64,000 bases of DNA from Cryptomeria japonica (Eukaryota; Streptophyta; Pinopsida; Cupressales; Cupressaceae): contig NC_081410.1 of NCBI RefSeq assembly GCF_030272615.1, positions 253,503,533 through 253,567,532 of the forward strand, given 5' to 3'. The notes below the pieces were generated by a model. The model was not told the origin of the DNA. It was given only the letters and a program-made list of their open reading frames with translations, and did not search any database. The position numbers and the translations under genes were made by a program. This document shows positions 1 through 10,081 of this stretch, piece by piece. Positions within the stretch are counted from its first letter, which is position 1. Every line of letters starts with the position of its first letter.

Positions 1-360
1 CAAGATGGGATATATAGTGGTAAAATTAGGATCGTGGATAATAATCCTTCTTCTTCTAATAATTCTTCTCCTTCATGTCAAGACAATGAGTTAACACACA
101 TTTATCATCCTAATAGAATAGCTACAAGAATCTATTGGAGATTGAAATATGATAAGAAAATTTCCTTTCCTCCTAAAAACAAAAACAAAAATCTTCAGCA
201 AGTGAAAGGAGAGGAATATTGCATTTTTCATGATTCATATTTACATTCTCTTGGAAAATGTCATGTATTTAAGAAATTTGTTCAAAACCAATATGACCGT
301 GCACAAATTTCTCTTACAATAGATCTAGGTGCCTTCCTCAAACTAAACATAGTGTGTTAG
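1..360 (+). pseudogene. gypsy-like gag C-terminal fragment
   Basis: The frame is open from base 1 to a TAG at 358-360 and enters from outside the window. It is Ser/Asn-rich at first, then basic (a KNKNK stretch), then has a Cys/His arrangement C-x2-H-x6-H-x3-C (residues YCIFHDSYLHSLGKCHVF) followed by a helix ending in ISL. This resembles the motif near the end of gag in plant Tat-type Ty3/gypsy elements (a short Cys/His box followed by a helix); this is family knowledge, not a search result. The minus-strand copia-type element begins 44 bases after the stop, so this is probably the interrupted host element whose 3' end may be the sequence at 7377-11100. That link is inference. Confidence 0.4.
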
Positions 361-403
361 CACTTCTTTTCTCTTCATGTTTCTCTTCACCTTATGAAGT
401 AAC

Positions 404-1453
404 CGATGAATACTAAGAGGGGGGGGGTGAATTAGTATGGAAAAAATCTCTATACTTAAACACTTAAACAGTCTGAAGATAAACCGGTAAAATAGTTTAA
501 CAGACAGACCGGTTATCACACATGCAAACCAAAATGAAAATAAAGCAATACAACCATAACACAAGATATTTGACGTGGAAACCCAATGGGAAAAAACATG
601 GTGAGATGGAACTCACAAGTCACTATCTGCAAAATAGAAACCAGACCGGTTAAGGTCAGACCAGTTAAGGTCTTACAATGTTCTTCACTAGAATAGATCC
701 TGTTAGGAATCTCAATCTCTGTTAGGAGATAATTCTGATTAAAGACTACCTTGTTAGAGAATTTTAGATTCATAGAGGTGAACCACCTTGTTAGAGGATT
801 TTACAAAGGCTTTTGGGACTACCCGGTTAAAAGCTACAAACTTGTCAAAGATGTGAGTAATCAACAAGTGTTTGATCTATCTAATAGCACAAACTGCTAG
901 GTTATATCCAGTATTGCTCACAGTTAATGCATTCCAGCATTACTTTAGTCTTCTCTATCTCTCTCTCAATTACAACTTGATCTTCTTAGATAAGATCGCT
1001 CTTCCAACAACTCAACAACCACCTTAAACCCTAGCACAACATAAACCCTTTCAGCAACAGCTTAAAACCCTAGACATGATGTCCTTTTAAAGGAATTTGA
1101 TTTCATGTCGGTCCAATAGGATTACATTACAATTTCGTAGGTTCAATGAATCGAGACATACTCAGTAACACGACACAAAAATCCCGTCAATGTGTCGGCA
1201 CCGTCAAACAATCGGTGGATTGGTAACTCATCACAAAATGCCAGTTAGTAACTCATCATAGAGTATTATCGGTTTATACAAAATACCGGTTGCTAGTTTG
1301 ACAAAAATGAAGACTGGTAAGAATGTGTTATGCCACTTTACTCCCTCGTACCACTTGAGATCTATGAACCGCTTGGGGTCGACATGCCGCTTTAGACTGG
1401 GAAACACATTCTGCAAAATCACCAATAGTCTAAAGACTAGAATACAACATACT
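404..1453 (-). repeat. 3' LTR of the minus-strand element, truncated
   Basis: It aligns along its length with 6253-7306, in the same orientation and with few differences, including the TACTAAGAGGGG edge, the CACCTTGTTAGAGGATTTTACAA blocks split by AT-rich DNA, and the CCGGTT-containing segment. The right-hand 70 bases of the LTR (which would carry TGATGGACAC) are missing. Homology stops near 1453 and coding sequence of ORF2 follows at once, so the polypurine tract and LTR start have been deleted. The outer edge reads CGATGAATAC rather than TGATGAATAC. Confidence 0.85.
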
Positions 1454-4400
1454 GGTGATTCTATTTTGAAAGCGGTGAACGGTTTTCCCATAAGTTGCAA
1501 AGGAATCATAAGGTGGCTTAAATGTTCTTAAGTAAGACTGTAAGTCTATTTGAAGCTTTTGCTTCTGGGCTAGCACATCATCGCAGAATAAATGGGGTTG
1601 ATAGATTTTTCTTAGTAGCAGATTTCCCTCATCCAAAGCGTCCCTTATATCCTTTTGGTCTTTCAGCTGTTCAGACCAGAGTTCATTCAACTTCTTCACC
1701 AGAGCAATGTTAAGAGCCTTTTGATTCTCTTTCTTGACATTTTCCTCAGCTACTTCTTCCAGGCTCTACACCTGATCATCCACTATAGTACATAGTACCT
1801 TAAGCTATTTTAGTGATGATTCAGTGCTAGGAAGACTGGTACCAAGGATCAAACTAGTAAGGGTGTCTACAGCCGCTTGAATGATATCTTGCTCCTTTTT
1901 CCTTCGTATGATTTCAAGGTGCTCTTGAGCAACCTTGATGCTCTGCATAAGCTCCGACTCACTAGCAAACTAGAGATCGATAGGACTAGAGATATCAACC
2001 AGTTTGGCTTGACTCCCGGTTGCCTTTGGAGTCTCCATCTATGTGCTCGTCATTGCTTCTACTGCCTTGTCTGCTTCTTCCTTCTTCTTTTTCTCTGCTT
2101 CCTTCTTCTTTTCTTGTTCCTTGTCTTCCTCTTCTTTCTTTTTCCTTTCAGTTTCCTTCCTCTTCTCTTCTTCTTTATCTTCCTCTTCCTTCTTCTTCTT
2201 TTCTTCTTCCTTTCACTTTTCCTTTTCTTTATCCTCCTCTTCCTTCTTCTTCTTTTCCTCTTCCTTCTTTTCTTCCTTATCCTCTTCTTCTTTCTTTTTC
2301 CTCTCATCTTCTTGCTTCTTTTTCTCTTCATATTTTCTTTTCTCCTCTTCCTCTTTTCTCTTCTCTCCCTCTTTTCTCTTTTCTTCCTCTTTTCTCTTTT
2401 CTTCCTCTTTCCACTTTTTCTCATCTTCTTCCCTCTTCTTCTTCTCTGCCTATTCCTCAACTACTTCCTATGTGTCCTTGGCTTTCTCACTACCCTGTTT
2501 GGCTTGTTGCCCCTATTCTGTGCCCTCAGAAGGTATGTCCCGAGTGACATCTTCTATGTCCAGTGCATCAACATCAATAGTGTTGATTGGCTCTTCAACC
2601 GGGTTTCCTTCTTCATCAAAAACTTCATCCGGTTTGGAAATAACGGGTTCTTTTTCCGCTTGCAGGCTAGCCATACATGCTTTGTGAGAATTGATAGCAT
2701 AATCCATATGCTGATGAGTGTCTTTTTCAACATCATCAATTCTCCCCTCTAATAGCCAGAGTCTTCTTCTTCTTGTGAAGAAGAGTCCTTTATTTTGATC
2801 CAAAACATCAAACAATTCTGAGTTTGAGAGGTCAGGAAAGTACCGTGCAAAGACTTTCTCCCTAATCTCCTATTCTTTTTCAATGGAAATGCGCCATTTG
2901 TTATTTAATGCCTTATATAATGAATCCGGTGTCTGAGGTTTAATCTCTGATGATGACCGGTCATTTTTACATAAATAAATAATAATCTCCTGCAGTACTT
3001 CATCTTTCTCCTCACCATTAAAATCATCATAATAATCTACTAAATCATGCAATAATTTTCTCCTAATATTCTTTATTGTCCTTTGATAATGTGTCAAAGG
3101 TTTGTATGAGGAGATATCAATATTTATCGGTGCGGATGCTGCCAGTTCATTCTTCTTTATTTTCTTTGTCTGTCTGGCCTTCTTTGGCTTTTCATCAGAC
3201 TCAGTCTCTTCAGAGTCTGGTTCATTTGACTTAGTCTTTCTTTTTCTTTCAAATAATTTTGCTGGTGCCACTTCTGGTTTCTTCTTTGCAGGTGACCGCT
3301 TGGTCACTCTTGGAGTTGTAGTAGTAGCTGGTGCCGATGCTGCAGGCACTGCCTTTTCTTTCTTTGTAGCCGGTTCTTTTACTTTCTTAATAGAGGGTTC
3401 CTTGGCCGGTGCAATCCTCTCCAGATAGGTTATGGTCCTCTTAGCCTTAGGATCAAGAGGTGAGGAAATAAGGGTTGAGGCATACCCTTCCAACAAATCA
3501 TACACCACCTCATAGCCCATCGGCTCCACTTCTTCCATTCTAGGCTCAATAGCCTCCATTAAGCATTTGTCCACCTGAATGGTGAAACAGATGCCATCTT
3601 CATATTTCTTAATGATATCACCTGAGATCCTCATTCTTTGACTCATCTTCCTTCTGAACTCATCAAAATATTTGTTCAGTACATTAGGGTAGCCTGTTCT
3701 AATAGCTTGAATGCTTTCCTTGAACTGCTTGATTATCAGTTGGTCAGGAGACCACTGGACATCTCCTACTCCAGGAAAGTAGCCTTGTAAATAAAAGAAC
3801 CCAACCAATAGCTGCCCGAACTTGAATCTTAGGGCATTATCCTATTTAATTGACTTCAGATTAGACAAGAGTTGCCTCTACATACCGGTGCATAGGTCAA
3901 ATGATGCGTCCTCTTTAATCATCCGGTAAGCGGCATTTACCGCTGTAGCAGATACAGAATTAATCTTGCTAGCTGAGAATGTTCTGTAGCCTATCACCAT
4001 GTAGGCATATTTCACCAGATCATCCTTGATAGGATTAACTGTCATACCTTGTGAATCGCTTGTTGAATTGGTGAGCTTGGCTATTTCCATTTTTCTTACC
4101 ATTCTTAGGGCTGGCACTTCCCCTGTGTTGCAGAAACTGGTGACTACATGAATTGCTTGTGGTGTGTTATCATACGTCCTCTCTAGGTACATCTTGTCAC
4201 CATGGACTCTGCTCAAAATGATCCTAATATGATCCTCTGTAAAGTCTTCCAGAAAGTATACTGCATTATGGAGTTTCTTCTTCTCTAAGATACTAAATTT
4301 TGGTTTGATTTTCTTGTCCTTGCCGCAAAATAAACCTAATTGGGTGTGAATAGCTAAAGACCCTCGGTCTTCTATTTTGCAATCAATATAGTCAAAGATT

Positions 4401-4519
4401 CCCTCTTCTACTATTACTCCAGCCGGAACTTGTGATAAGGCATTATATTTGGACTTCCTTTGGATGAAACTTTCTGACTCAATGGATGTGCTAGAATTGG
4501 TATGAGATGCGGAAGCCAT
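1430..4519 (-). pseudogene. ORF2 of unknown function, captured gene or accessory retroelement ORF
   Basis: From an ATG at 4519 (a second in-frame ATG is at 4540) one frame runs to 1430, about 1,030 codons, with no frameshift. The first 430 residues are globular with no domain I recognise (landmarks SKYNAL, GIFDYIDCK, LVGFFYLQGYFPG, YPNVLNKYFDEF). Next comes a Lys/Pro/Ala-rich linker (about 3430-3180) with KRSPAKKK- and KRKRK-like basic runs that could be nuclear signals. Then a helical stretch, an acidic segment, a Glu/Lys repeat (2043-2450) and a C-terminal coiled-coil-like part. Eleven in-frame stops break it: ten TAG (at 3878, 3842, 2870, 2513, 2468, 2450, 2039, 1970, 1805, 1766) and one TGA (2213). 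The last codons read into LTR sequence because of a deletion. It occupies the place of pol. It could be a transduplicated host gene or an element-specific ORF, and I cannot decide which. Confidence 0.6.
2043..2450 (-). repeat. purine-rich Glu/Lys-coding low-complexity tract in ORF2
   Basis: The plus strand is almost pure pyrimidine (runs of CTT, TCC, TTC), so the minus strand codes for GAA/GAG/AAA/AAG in the ORF2 frame: repeated EEK, KKKEE and EEDKE units, likely a charged single alpha-helix or coiled coil. Despite the slippage-prone composition the reading frame is kept through about 400 bases, with only one stop (TGA, 2213-2215). Confidence 0.75.
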
Positions 4520-4540
4520 TGTAGAGTGTTTCAAGAACAC

Positions 4541-4900
4541 AAAAAATACCTTTAAAATGTGTATTTAGGGCTTCTTGATTCTCCTTCACTCCACACTCCA
4601 TCAGTTGTTGAATCACCGCTTTGTGTTCACCTGATCATTTGCAATTGAAATCTTAGCTCAAATCACCTTTTCTTCGCTCTGCACTTTGAAAAACTTTTCT
4701 TTGCTCAAAAATAGATAGTGAGAAATGATTTGAAATATGCTTTTATACATGTCTCTCACCTACTGCCATTAATGCTCCTCTATTAGGGCGTAAACCCTAA
4801 TTTGCCTTTTTACCATTTTCGGTCTTTTGTCAAGTGACAGGTATCATACACCGGTTAAGGTCTTTTACCGGTGTAAACTGGGGGTTTGAAAACATTTTGC
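4541..4900 (-). promoter_or_regulatory. TATA-like box and leader in front of ORF2
   Basis: Between the last gag stop (about 4930) and ORF2 there are about 390 non-coding bases. On the minus strand TATAAAAGC lies at 4747-4739. It is followed by an A-rich leader of about 200 bases with no other strong frame, then the ATG at 4519 in the context CTACAATGGCT, a good plant start context. A TATA box and leader this far from the LTR suggest that ORF2 arrived with its own promoter or is expressed from an internal promoter. Promoter activity is inference. Confidence 0.45.
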
Positions 4901-4929
4901 CATTTGCTCCCCTAAAGCCTTTTTGGAGC

Positions 4930-6207
4930 TTAGTTTGTCAGTTCTAATGTTTCCACACTAGGTGCAGAAACCGGTTCCTCTTCCAACATTGTTGGTTTCT
5001 TCCTCCAGGTTTTGTTCATGTCCGCTTGAACTGTTTCAACATCAATATCTCCTTTCTGAGTGACCGGTATATCATCAGATATACTCTTTCTACTTCTACA
5101 GAATCTTACAATGTGACCCAGTTTGTTGCAGTGATAGAAAACCAATCCAGGTGCTCTCCAAGGTCCATTGTTCATGTTTCCATTCTTCCTTCTACATGTA
5201 GCAACAATGTGACCATGACCATGACAAATCCAATAGTTTTCTCTCCATCCTGTTGCCGGTTGATAACCATTATTACCTGACTGATAATTGTAAGCATTAA
5301 ACCGGTTAGGGTTCCAGTTCACAAAAGATTCCGGACCAGCTCCTTGGGTCCTCTAAGGATATCTTCTGGTGTTGTCCATGATAGACCTACAATCAGATGC
5401 TCTATGCCCAAACTTGTTTCATGCATAACAATGACCATTGAACTTATTGGATCTAGGTACATTGTTAATAAAGTAAGGAAAATTATTGTAGGCTTTGCTC
5501 CTACATACATTTGCAGTGTATCCTTCTTTGAGACAGTTAAAGAAAATAGGTTTGAATTTTTGCTTACCTTTTCCTTTGAATGTTGGTTGCTTCTTCGATG
5601 CTTCAACATTTTTTCCTGAGGATTCTCCTTTCTCATGTCTAGAGAAACCAAGTCCATTGATGTTCTTTACCAGTCTAGATGACTCAAGCTTTTGCTCTAG
5701 CTTAACAGTACTTTTGCTAAACTTAGCAAGTATTTCCTTTGACTCAGAGAGTTCTTCAGAAATAGTAATATTTGTCTCCATTAGGCTTGCATTTTCAAAG
5801 ATGGCTATGTTCAGTTCTCCTTGCATGTCTTCCTTTTCCATCATGCTTGCATGGAGTTGAGCATTTAGGGCACTAATCTCTTGTTTCAACTTGGAGATCT
5901 CATGATCTCTGTCCTTTACTAGATCTTCAGCTTCCCTCCTATTCTCAAGCTCTTGACTAAACTGGATAGTCAGTCCTTCCAACTCCTTTCTTAGATTGGA
6001 GTTTGAATCATTCAACTTATTTACTTCTACAATCATGGCTTCCATATTTGCTTCATCTTCAGAACTACTTTCAGATAGCTCCATCAACTTCTCTGCATGT
6101 TCTCTCCTTTTTGCTTGAGATGCCTTGTATTTGACCATAAGATCATCATAGGCTTGCTCATACTAAGTGAGCCATTGAGTAAGTTCCCTCAAGTTGTATT
6201 CTCCCAT
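4930..6207 (-). pseudogene. gag with coiled coil and four zinc knuckles
   Basis: The ATG at 6207 opens a single frame of about 425 codons ending at 4930. Residues 1-60 start MGEYNLRELTQWL. A long heptad-rich coiled coil follows (landmarks AEKLMELSESSSEDEANME, SQELENRREAEDL, SKLKQEIS) to about residue 200. Then come four CCHC-type knuckles (about 5550-5510, 5428-5390, 5240-5205, 5120-5085), each missing at least one ligand, separated by Asn/Gly-rich linkers. In-frame stops are TAG (6165-6163), TGA at the second Cys of knuckle 2 (about 5420) and TAG (about 5355). No frameshift is seen. The start of the same protein, with the same coiled-coil landmarks, occurs at 63574. The product would be a nucleic-acid-binding capsid/nucleocapsid protein of a copia-type particle. 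Confidence 0.75.
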
Positions 6208-6229
6208 ATCTCTTTCCAAGTGGTTAAAC

Positions 6230-6252
6230 TTATAGAAAGGTAGGCTCTGATT
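6230..6252 (-). other. degenerate primer-binding site
   Basis: Reading the minus strand out of the LTR end (ATTCATCA), the sequence continues AATCAGAGCCTACCTTTC. In the relative at 63524 it is ATTGGTATCAGAGCCAACC. The TTGGT part of the initiator-Met tRNA PBS (TGGTATCAGAGC) has been lost here. Confidence 0.7.
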
Positions 6253-7376
6253 TGATGAATACTAAGAGGGGGGGTGAATTAGTATGACAAAAATCTCTAT
6301 ACTTAAACACTTAAACAGTCTGAAGATAAATCAGTAAAATAGTTTAACAGATAGATTGGTTATCACACATGCAAACCAAAATGAAAATAAAGCATTCACC
6401 CACAAAAGCAATACAACCATAACATAAGATATTTGATGTGGAAACCCAAATGGGAAAAACCACGGTGAGATGGAACTCACAAGTCACTATCTGCAGAATA
6501 GAAACTAGACCAGTTAAGGTCTTACAATGTTCTTCACTAGAATAGATCCTATTAGGAATCTCAATCTCTGTTAGGAGATAAGTCCAATTAAAGACTACCT
6601 TGTTAGAGGATTTTAGATTCACAGAGGTGAACCACCTTGTTAGAGGATTTTACAAAGGCTTTTGGGCCTACCCGGTTAAGGGCTACAGACTTGTTAAAGA
6701 TGTGAGTAATCAACAAATGTTTGATCTATCTAATAGCACAAACTACTAGGTTAGATCCAGTATTGCTCACAGTTAATGCATTCTAGCATTACTTCAATCT
6801 TCTCTATCTCTCTCTCAATTACAACTTGATCTTCTCAGATAAGATCGCTCTTCCAACAACTCAACAACCACCTTAAACCCTAGCACAACATAAACCCTTT
6901 CAGCAACAACTTAAAACCCTAGACATGATGTCCTTTTAAAGGAATCTGATTTCATGTTGATCCAATAGGATTACATTACAATTTCCTAGGTTCAATGAAT
7001 CTAGACATACTCAGTAACACGACACAAAAAGCACCGTCAGTGTGTCGGCACTATCAAACAATCGGTGGATTGATAACTCATCACAAAATGTCGGTTGGTA
7101 ACTCATCACAGAGTATTACCGGTTCATACAAAATACCGGTTGCCGGTTTGACAAAAATGAAGACTAGTAAGAATGTGTTATGCCACTTTGCTCCCTCATA
7201 CCGCTTGAGATCTACAAACCTCTTGGGGTCGACATGCCACTTTAGACTGGGAAACACATTCTGCAAAATCACCAATAGTCTAAAGACTAGAATACAACAT
7301 ACCAGTTGGAACAGATATTGGTTAAGCTCTAGCTCATACATATAAAGTGGATCTCAATGCAAGTGTGTGTCCATCA
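6253..7376 (-). repeat. 5' LTR of the minus-strand element
   Basis: It is 1,124 bp and on the minus strand starts TGATGGACAC and ends TATTCATCA, with a TGAT/ATCA terminal inverted repeat. It matches 404-1453 and, more distantly, the plus-strand LTR at 62311-63523. The region just inside 7081-7150 contains short direct repeats built on GGTAACTCATCACA and ACCGGTT. A TTTAAAAGG TATA-like motif lies near 6936 on the minus strand. Confidence 0.85.
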
Positions 7377-8769
7377 GTGAAAATCTCAACATAAACATAA
7401 AAAATACCAAGAGTAACTAGCCAACTTAACCGGGGGCTGTCTATTATTTGAGGTGGTTATGTTTCAATTTTAAGTACTTTGGGGTAGCAACATGAAGTTC
7501 ACTTCTCTTCTTTTTTTAATGGATCTTTATGCATTATTCATTATTAGATCTCCTTTCTTGCATACAGTTATTCTCATATGAGCATATACTTGTTCTTTTT
7601 TTTTTTCTCTCTTCTTGAAGAGGAACATCTTTAATGAGTAATACACTTCTTCTTCTTCTCTTAATTCTATTGGAAAACTTACCTCTTCTTTGGTTTCGAT
7701 TATTTACAAGTATGATATGCCCCCTAGAATGGAATGATCTGTTGTGAAGTACATGCCTCTTCCATGTGAGGACTTGTTCCATTAAGGAGGGTGTATCACT
7801 TGAAACTAATCACCCTTGGAAGATGTGTAATGCTTCTCCTTGTTCTTCTCACTTGGGGGCAAGGATTTCACTCCTTTCTCTTTCTTATATCTCATTTATC
7901 ATTATTTCCTTTAGGGGTTGAATTTTTCATATGTAATTATTATTTCTGACAATGGTATGCTCTTATGACTAATCCCTCTTGGGGAGTATGTGATTCCTTT
8001 TCTCTCTTCTCTTAGAAGATTACCACTTCTTGAGATGTGTATTTTACATATACTAATGTATTTTCTTGCATTCATTCATGTAAGTACATTGTGCATTTTC
8101 TAATGTTTAATCTCTCTATAAGAGATTGTATAAGCTCTTCTCATTTTCCCTATACTTGGGGGGCAATGATTTCTCTCTCTCTCTTTCTCTAAGGCTCCAC
8201 TCTTTCCTATGTTGTGGATAGTGTGAGTTTTATTAATTTATGCCATTCCTTGTGTGAAATTGTTGTTGTTTGTTCATGGGTTCTCTCTTATACAAGAGGT
8301 ATAACTCCTTGACTACAACCTCTTTCAAAATTGGTAATGTACATCTATGATAAATTCACCCATCCCCATTGGGATAAAAGTGAGTCATCCTTCATCAAGA
8401 ATCCCTTTCACCTAGCAATAGGAGGGAGGGTTGAATTCTTGTTCTCTTCTATACTTCATTCTATAAGATGTTATACTTGTCTAAGACAACTCCTCTTGGA
8501 GGTAGATGTCTTTTTGAGAAAATATCTCTTCTCCTCCAAGGATATCATTTACACTTATATCAAGATATCTCTTTTGAACTATCTTATCCTTGCTTGAAGA
8601 GTATTCACTCTCTTGCTTGAATTTATGACATTGTTGCATGATGGATAACTTCTTTGTGTTAAAGGTAGGTATCCTTGTTCTACTTTCCTTAAGATATCAA
8701 CATTAAACTATGTTGACATCTTAAGGGGGGGAACCCACACTTATCCTTTTGTACTATATTTCTCTCACA

Positions 8770-9360
8770 CATTGTATCTCTTATACAATGGGTCATTCTT
8801 AGAACTAGATCACAACCTCTTAGAGTGAGATGTCACTGATTTTCTTTTATATAGTGGGATATTCTTGGAACCAGAGGATAGCCTCTTAGAGAAAGATGTC
8901 ACCACTTTTATTTTATACAGTGGGATATTCTTAGAACCAGAGGACAACCTCTTAGAGCAAGATGCCACCACTTTTCTTTTATATAGTGGGTCATTCTTAG
9001 AACTAGAGGACAATCTCTTAGAGCAAGATGTCACCACTTTTCTTTTTATACAGTGGGATATTCTTAGAACCAGGGGACAACCTCTTAGAGAAAGATGTCA
9101 CCACTTTTCTTTTATACAATGGGATATTCTTGGAACCAAAGCACAACCTCTTAGAGCGAGATGTCACCGCTTATCTATTATACAGGGATATTCTTGGAAC
9201 CAGAGGACAACCTCTTAGAGAAAGATGTCACCACATTTATTTTATATAGTGGGATATTCTTGGAACCAGAGGACAACCTCTTAGAGAAAGATGTTGTCAC
9301 TTTTCTTTTATATAGTGGGTCATTCTTGGAACCATAGGGAAAGCTCTTAGAGAGAGATGT
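8770..9360 (+). repeat. 66-bp tandem repeat (minisatellite), about nine copies
   Basis: The anchor CTCTTAGAG recurs at 8816, 8882, 8948, 9014, 9081, 9147, 9211, 9277 and 9343, spacings 66, 66, 66, 67, 66, 64, 66 and 66. Each unit also carries ATTCTTGGAACCAGAGG and TTTTATATAGTGGG variants. The 66-bp period equals 22 codons, so both strands read as repetitive 22-residue peptides. This is a product of the period and not evidence of a gene. Confidence 0.95.
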
Positions 9361-10065
9361 TTCCACTTCCTTGACATTTGTATTATACATCTTATATAGG
9401 TTGTAGAATACTCGGGCATATACTCCTATGAGGTTCTTCAAACCTCACTTGCACACACACGCATGAGGTTGAGTGGAATTAACGATGTTATTACCCTCCT
9501 CTCTTACATGGATCACCCAAACAAAATCTAGGGGTTAGTTTTCCATGTCCTCTTTTCTCCATGGATCACCTAATTCTAGGGGTGAGATGTTCATGGTTCC
9601 CTTCATTCACCATTCTTCTCATGGATAACCAAAGTGTGTATTCATGTCCTCTCCCTCCTTCCTCTCATGAGATTATAGTTTTACTATTGATGGTTCATGG
9701 ATGATGTCATCTTTTCTCTTTTAGGTGATTATTGGTGGTTATGTGATTGCATTTGTCTTTATGTTTTAGTTAGTTGTTTGAGACATTTATATCGAGGTCT
9801 CTTCGGCTAGTTGATGTGTGGTCTTGTGTTTTGTTTTTGTCATATGTCTTTGGTGCTTTGTCTTGTTTTGTTTGTCTTGATCTTTTTGTTCTGTGTACTC
9901 TTGCATATGTTTGAGTGAGTTAAGATCCTAAGATTAGGGGGATTTTGTTCCTCAAGACTAGTGATGTCTTATACTCCTTGTGGTATTGCTTTGCCTTTCT
10001 CATCTTCATCTCTCCCTCTCTCTCTTCTACTTTACTAGCAGTATTGGCATAAACCATACTCCCAT

Positions 10066-10081
10066 TAAAGTGGGGGCAAAA
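10066..10081 (+). other. polypurine tract of a gypsy-type element
   Basis: TAAAGTGGGGGCAAAA lies immediately before TGTAGCATCA, which looks like an LTR start. This purine tract followed by TG is the usual plus-strand primer arrangement of plant gypsy elements. Confidence 0.65.

Larger units (their letters stand above)
404..7376 (-). mobile_element. pol-less copia-type LTR element carrying an extra ORF
   Basis: On the minus strand this reads 5' LTR (7376-6253), remnant of an initiator-Met-type PBS, gag with coiled coil and zinc knuckles (6207-4930), a non-coding gap with a TATA-like box, a long ORF of unknown function (about 4519-1430), and a truncated 3' LTR (1453-404). I find no protease, integrase, reverse transcriptase or RNase H in the 4.8-kb interior, so the element could only move with enzymes supplied in trans. 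A relative lies at 62311-64000 on the plus strand. The 5-bp flanks do not match (GTAAC left, GTGAA right), and the 3' LTR has lost its first 70 or so bases, so the insertion ends have been altered since integration. Confidence 0.8.
7377..10081 (+). other. 3' untranslated part of a gypsy-type element, no gene
   Basis: There is no credible coding frame in these 2.7 kb. The plus strand is T-rich with many CTCTT/TTCTC runs and several G-tracts (7428, 7852, 8156, 8724, 9936), then a 66-bp minisatellite, then the polypurine tract and LTR start at 10066-10082. The position directly before a polypurine tract makes it the 3' untranslated region of a gypsy element. Its upstream coding part may be the fragment at 1-360, separated by the copia-type insertion and deletions. 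Confidence 0.5.

Noticed and set aside
1877-2752. Long plus-strand frames rich in Leu/Phe/Ser and a minus-strand Arg/Lys frame across 2043-2460
   Set aside because: They are antisense or out-of-frame readings of the purine-rich Glu/Lys tract of ORF2; the ORF2 frame joins coherent sequence on both sides, these do not.
8770-9360. CRISPR-like array
   Set aside because: Units are full-length tandem copies without unique spacers, in plant nuclear DNA.
8810-9441. Repetitive peptides on both strands of the minisatellite
   Set aside because: A 66-bp period keeps any stop-free frame open; there is no start context, domain or flanking coding sequence.
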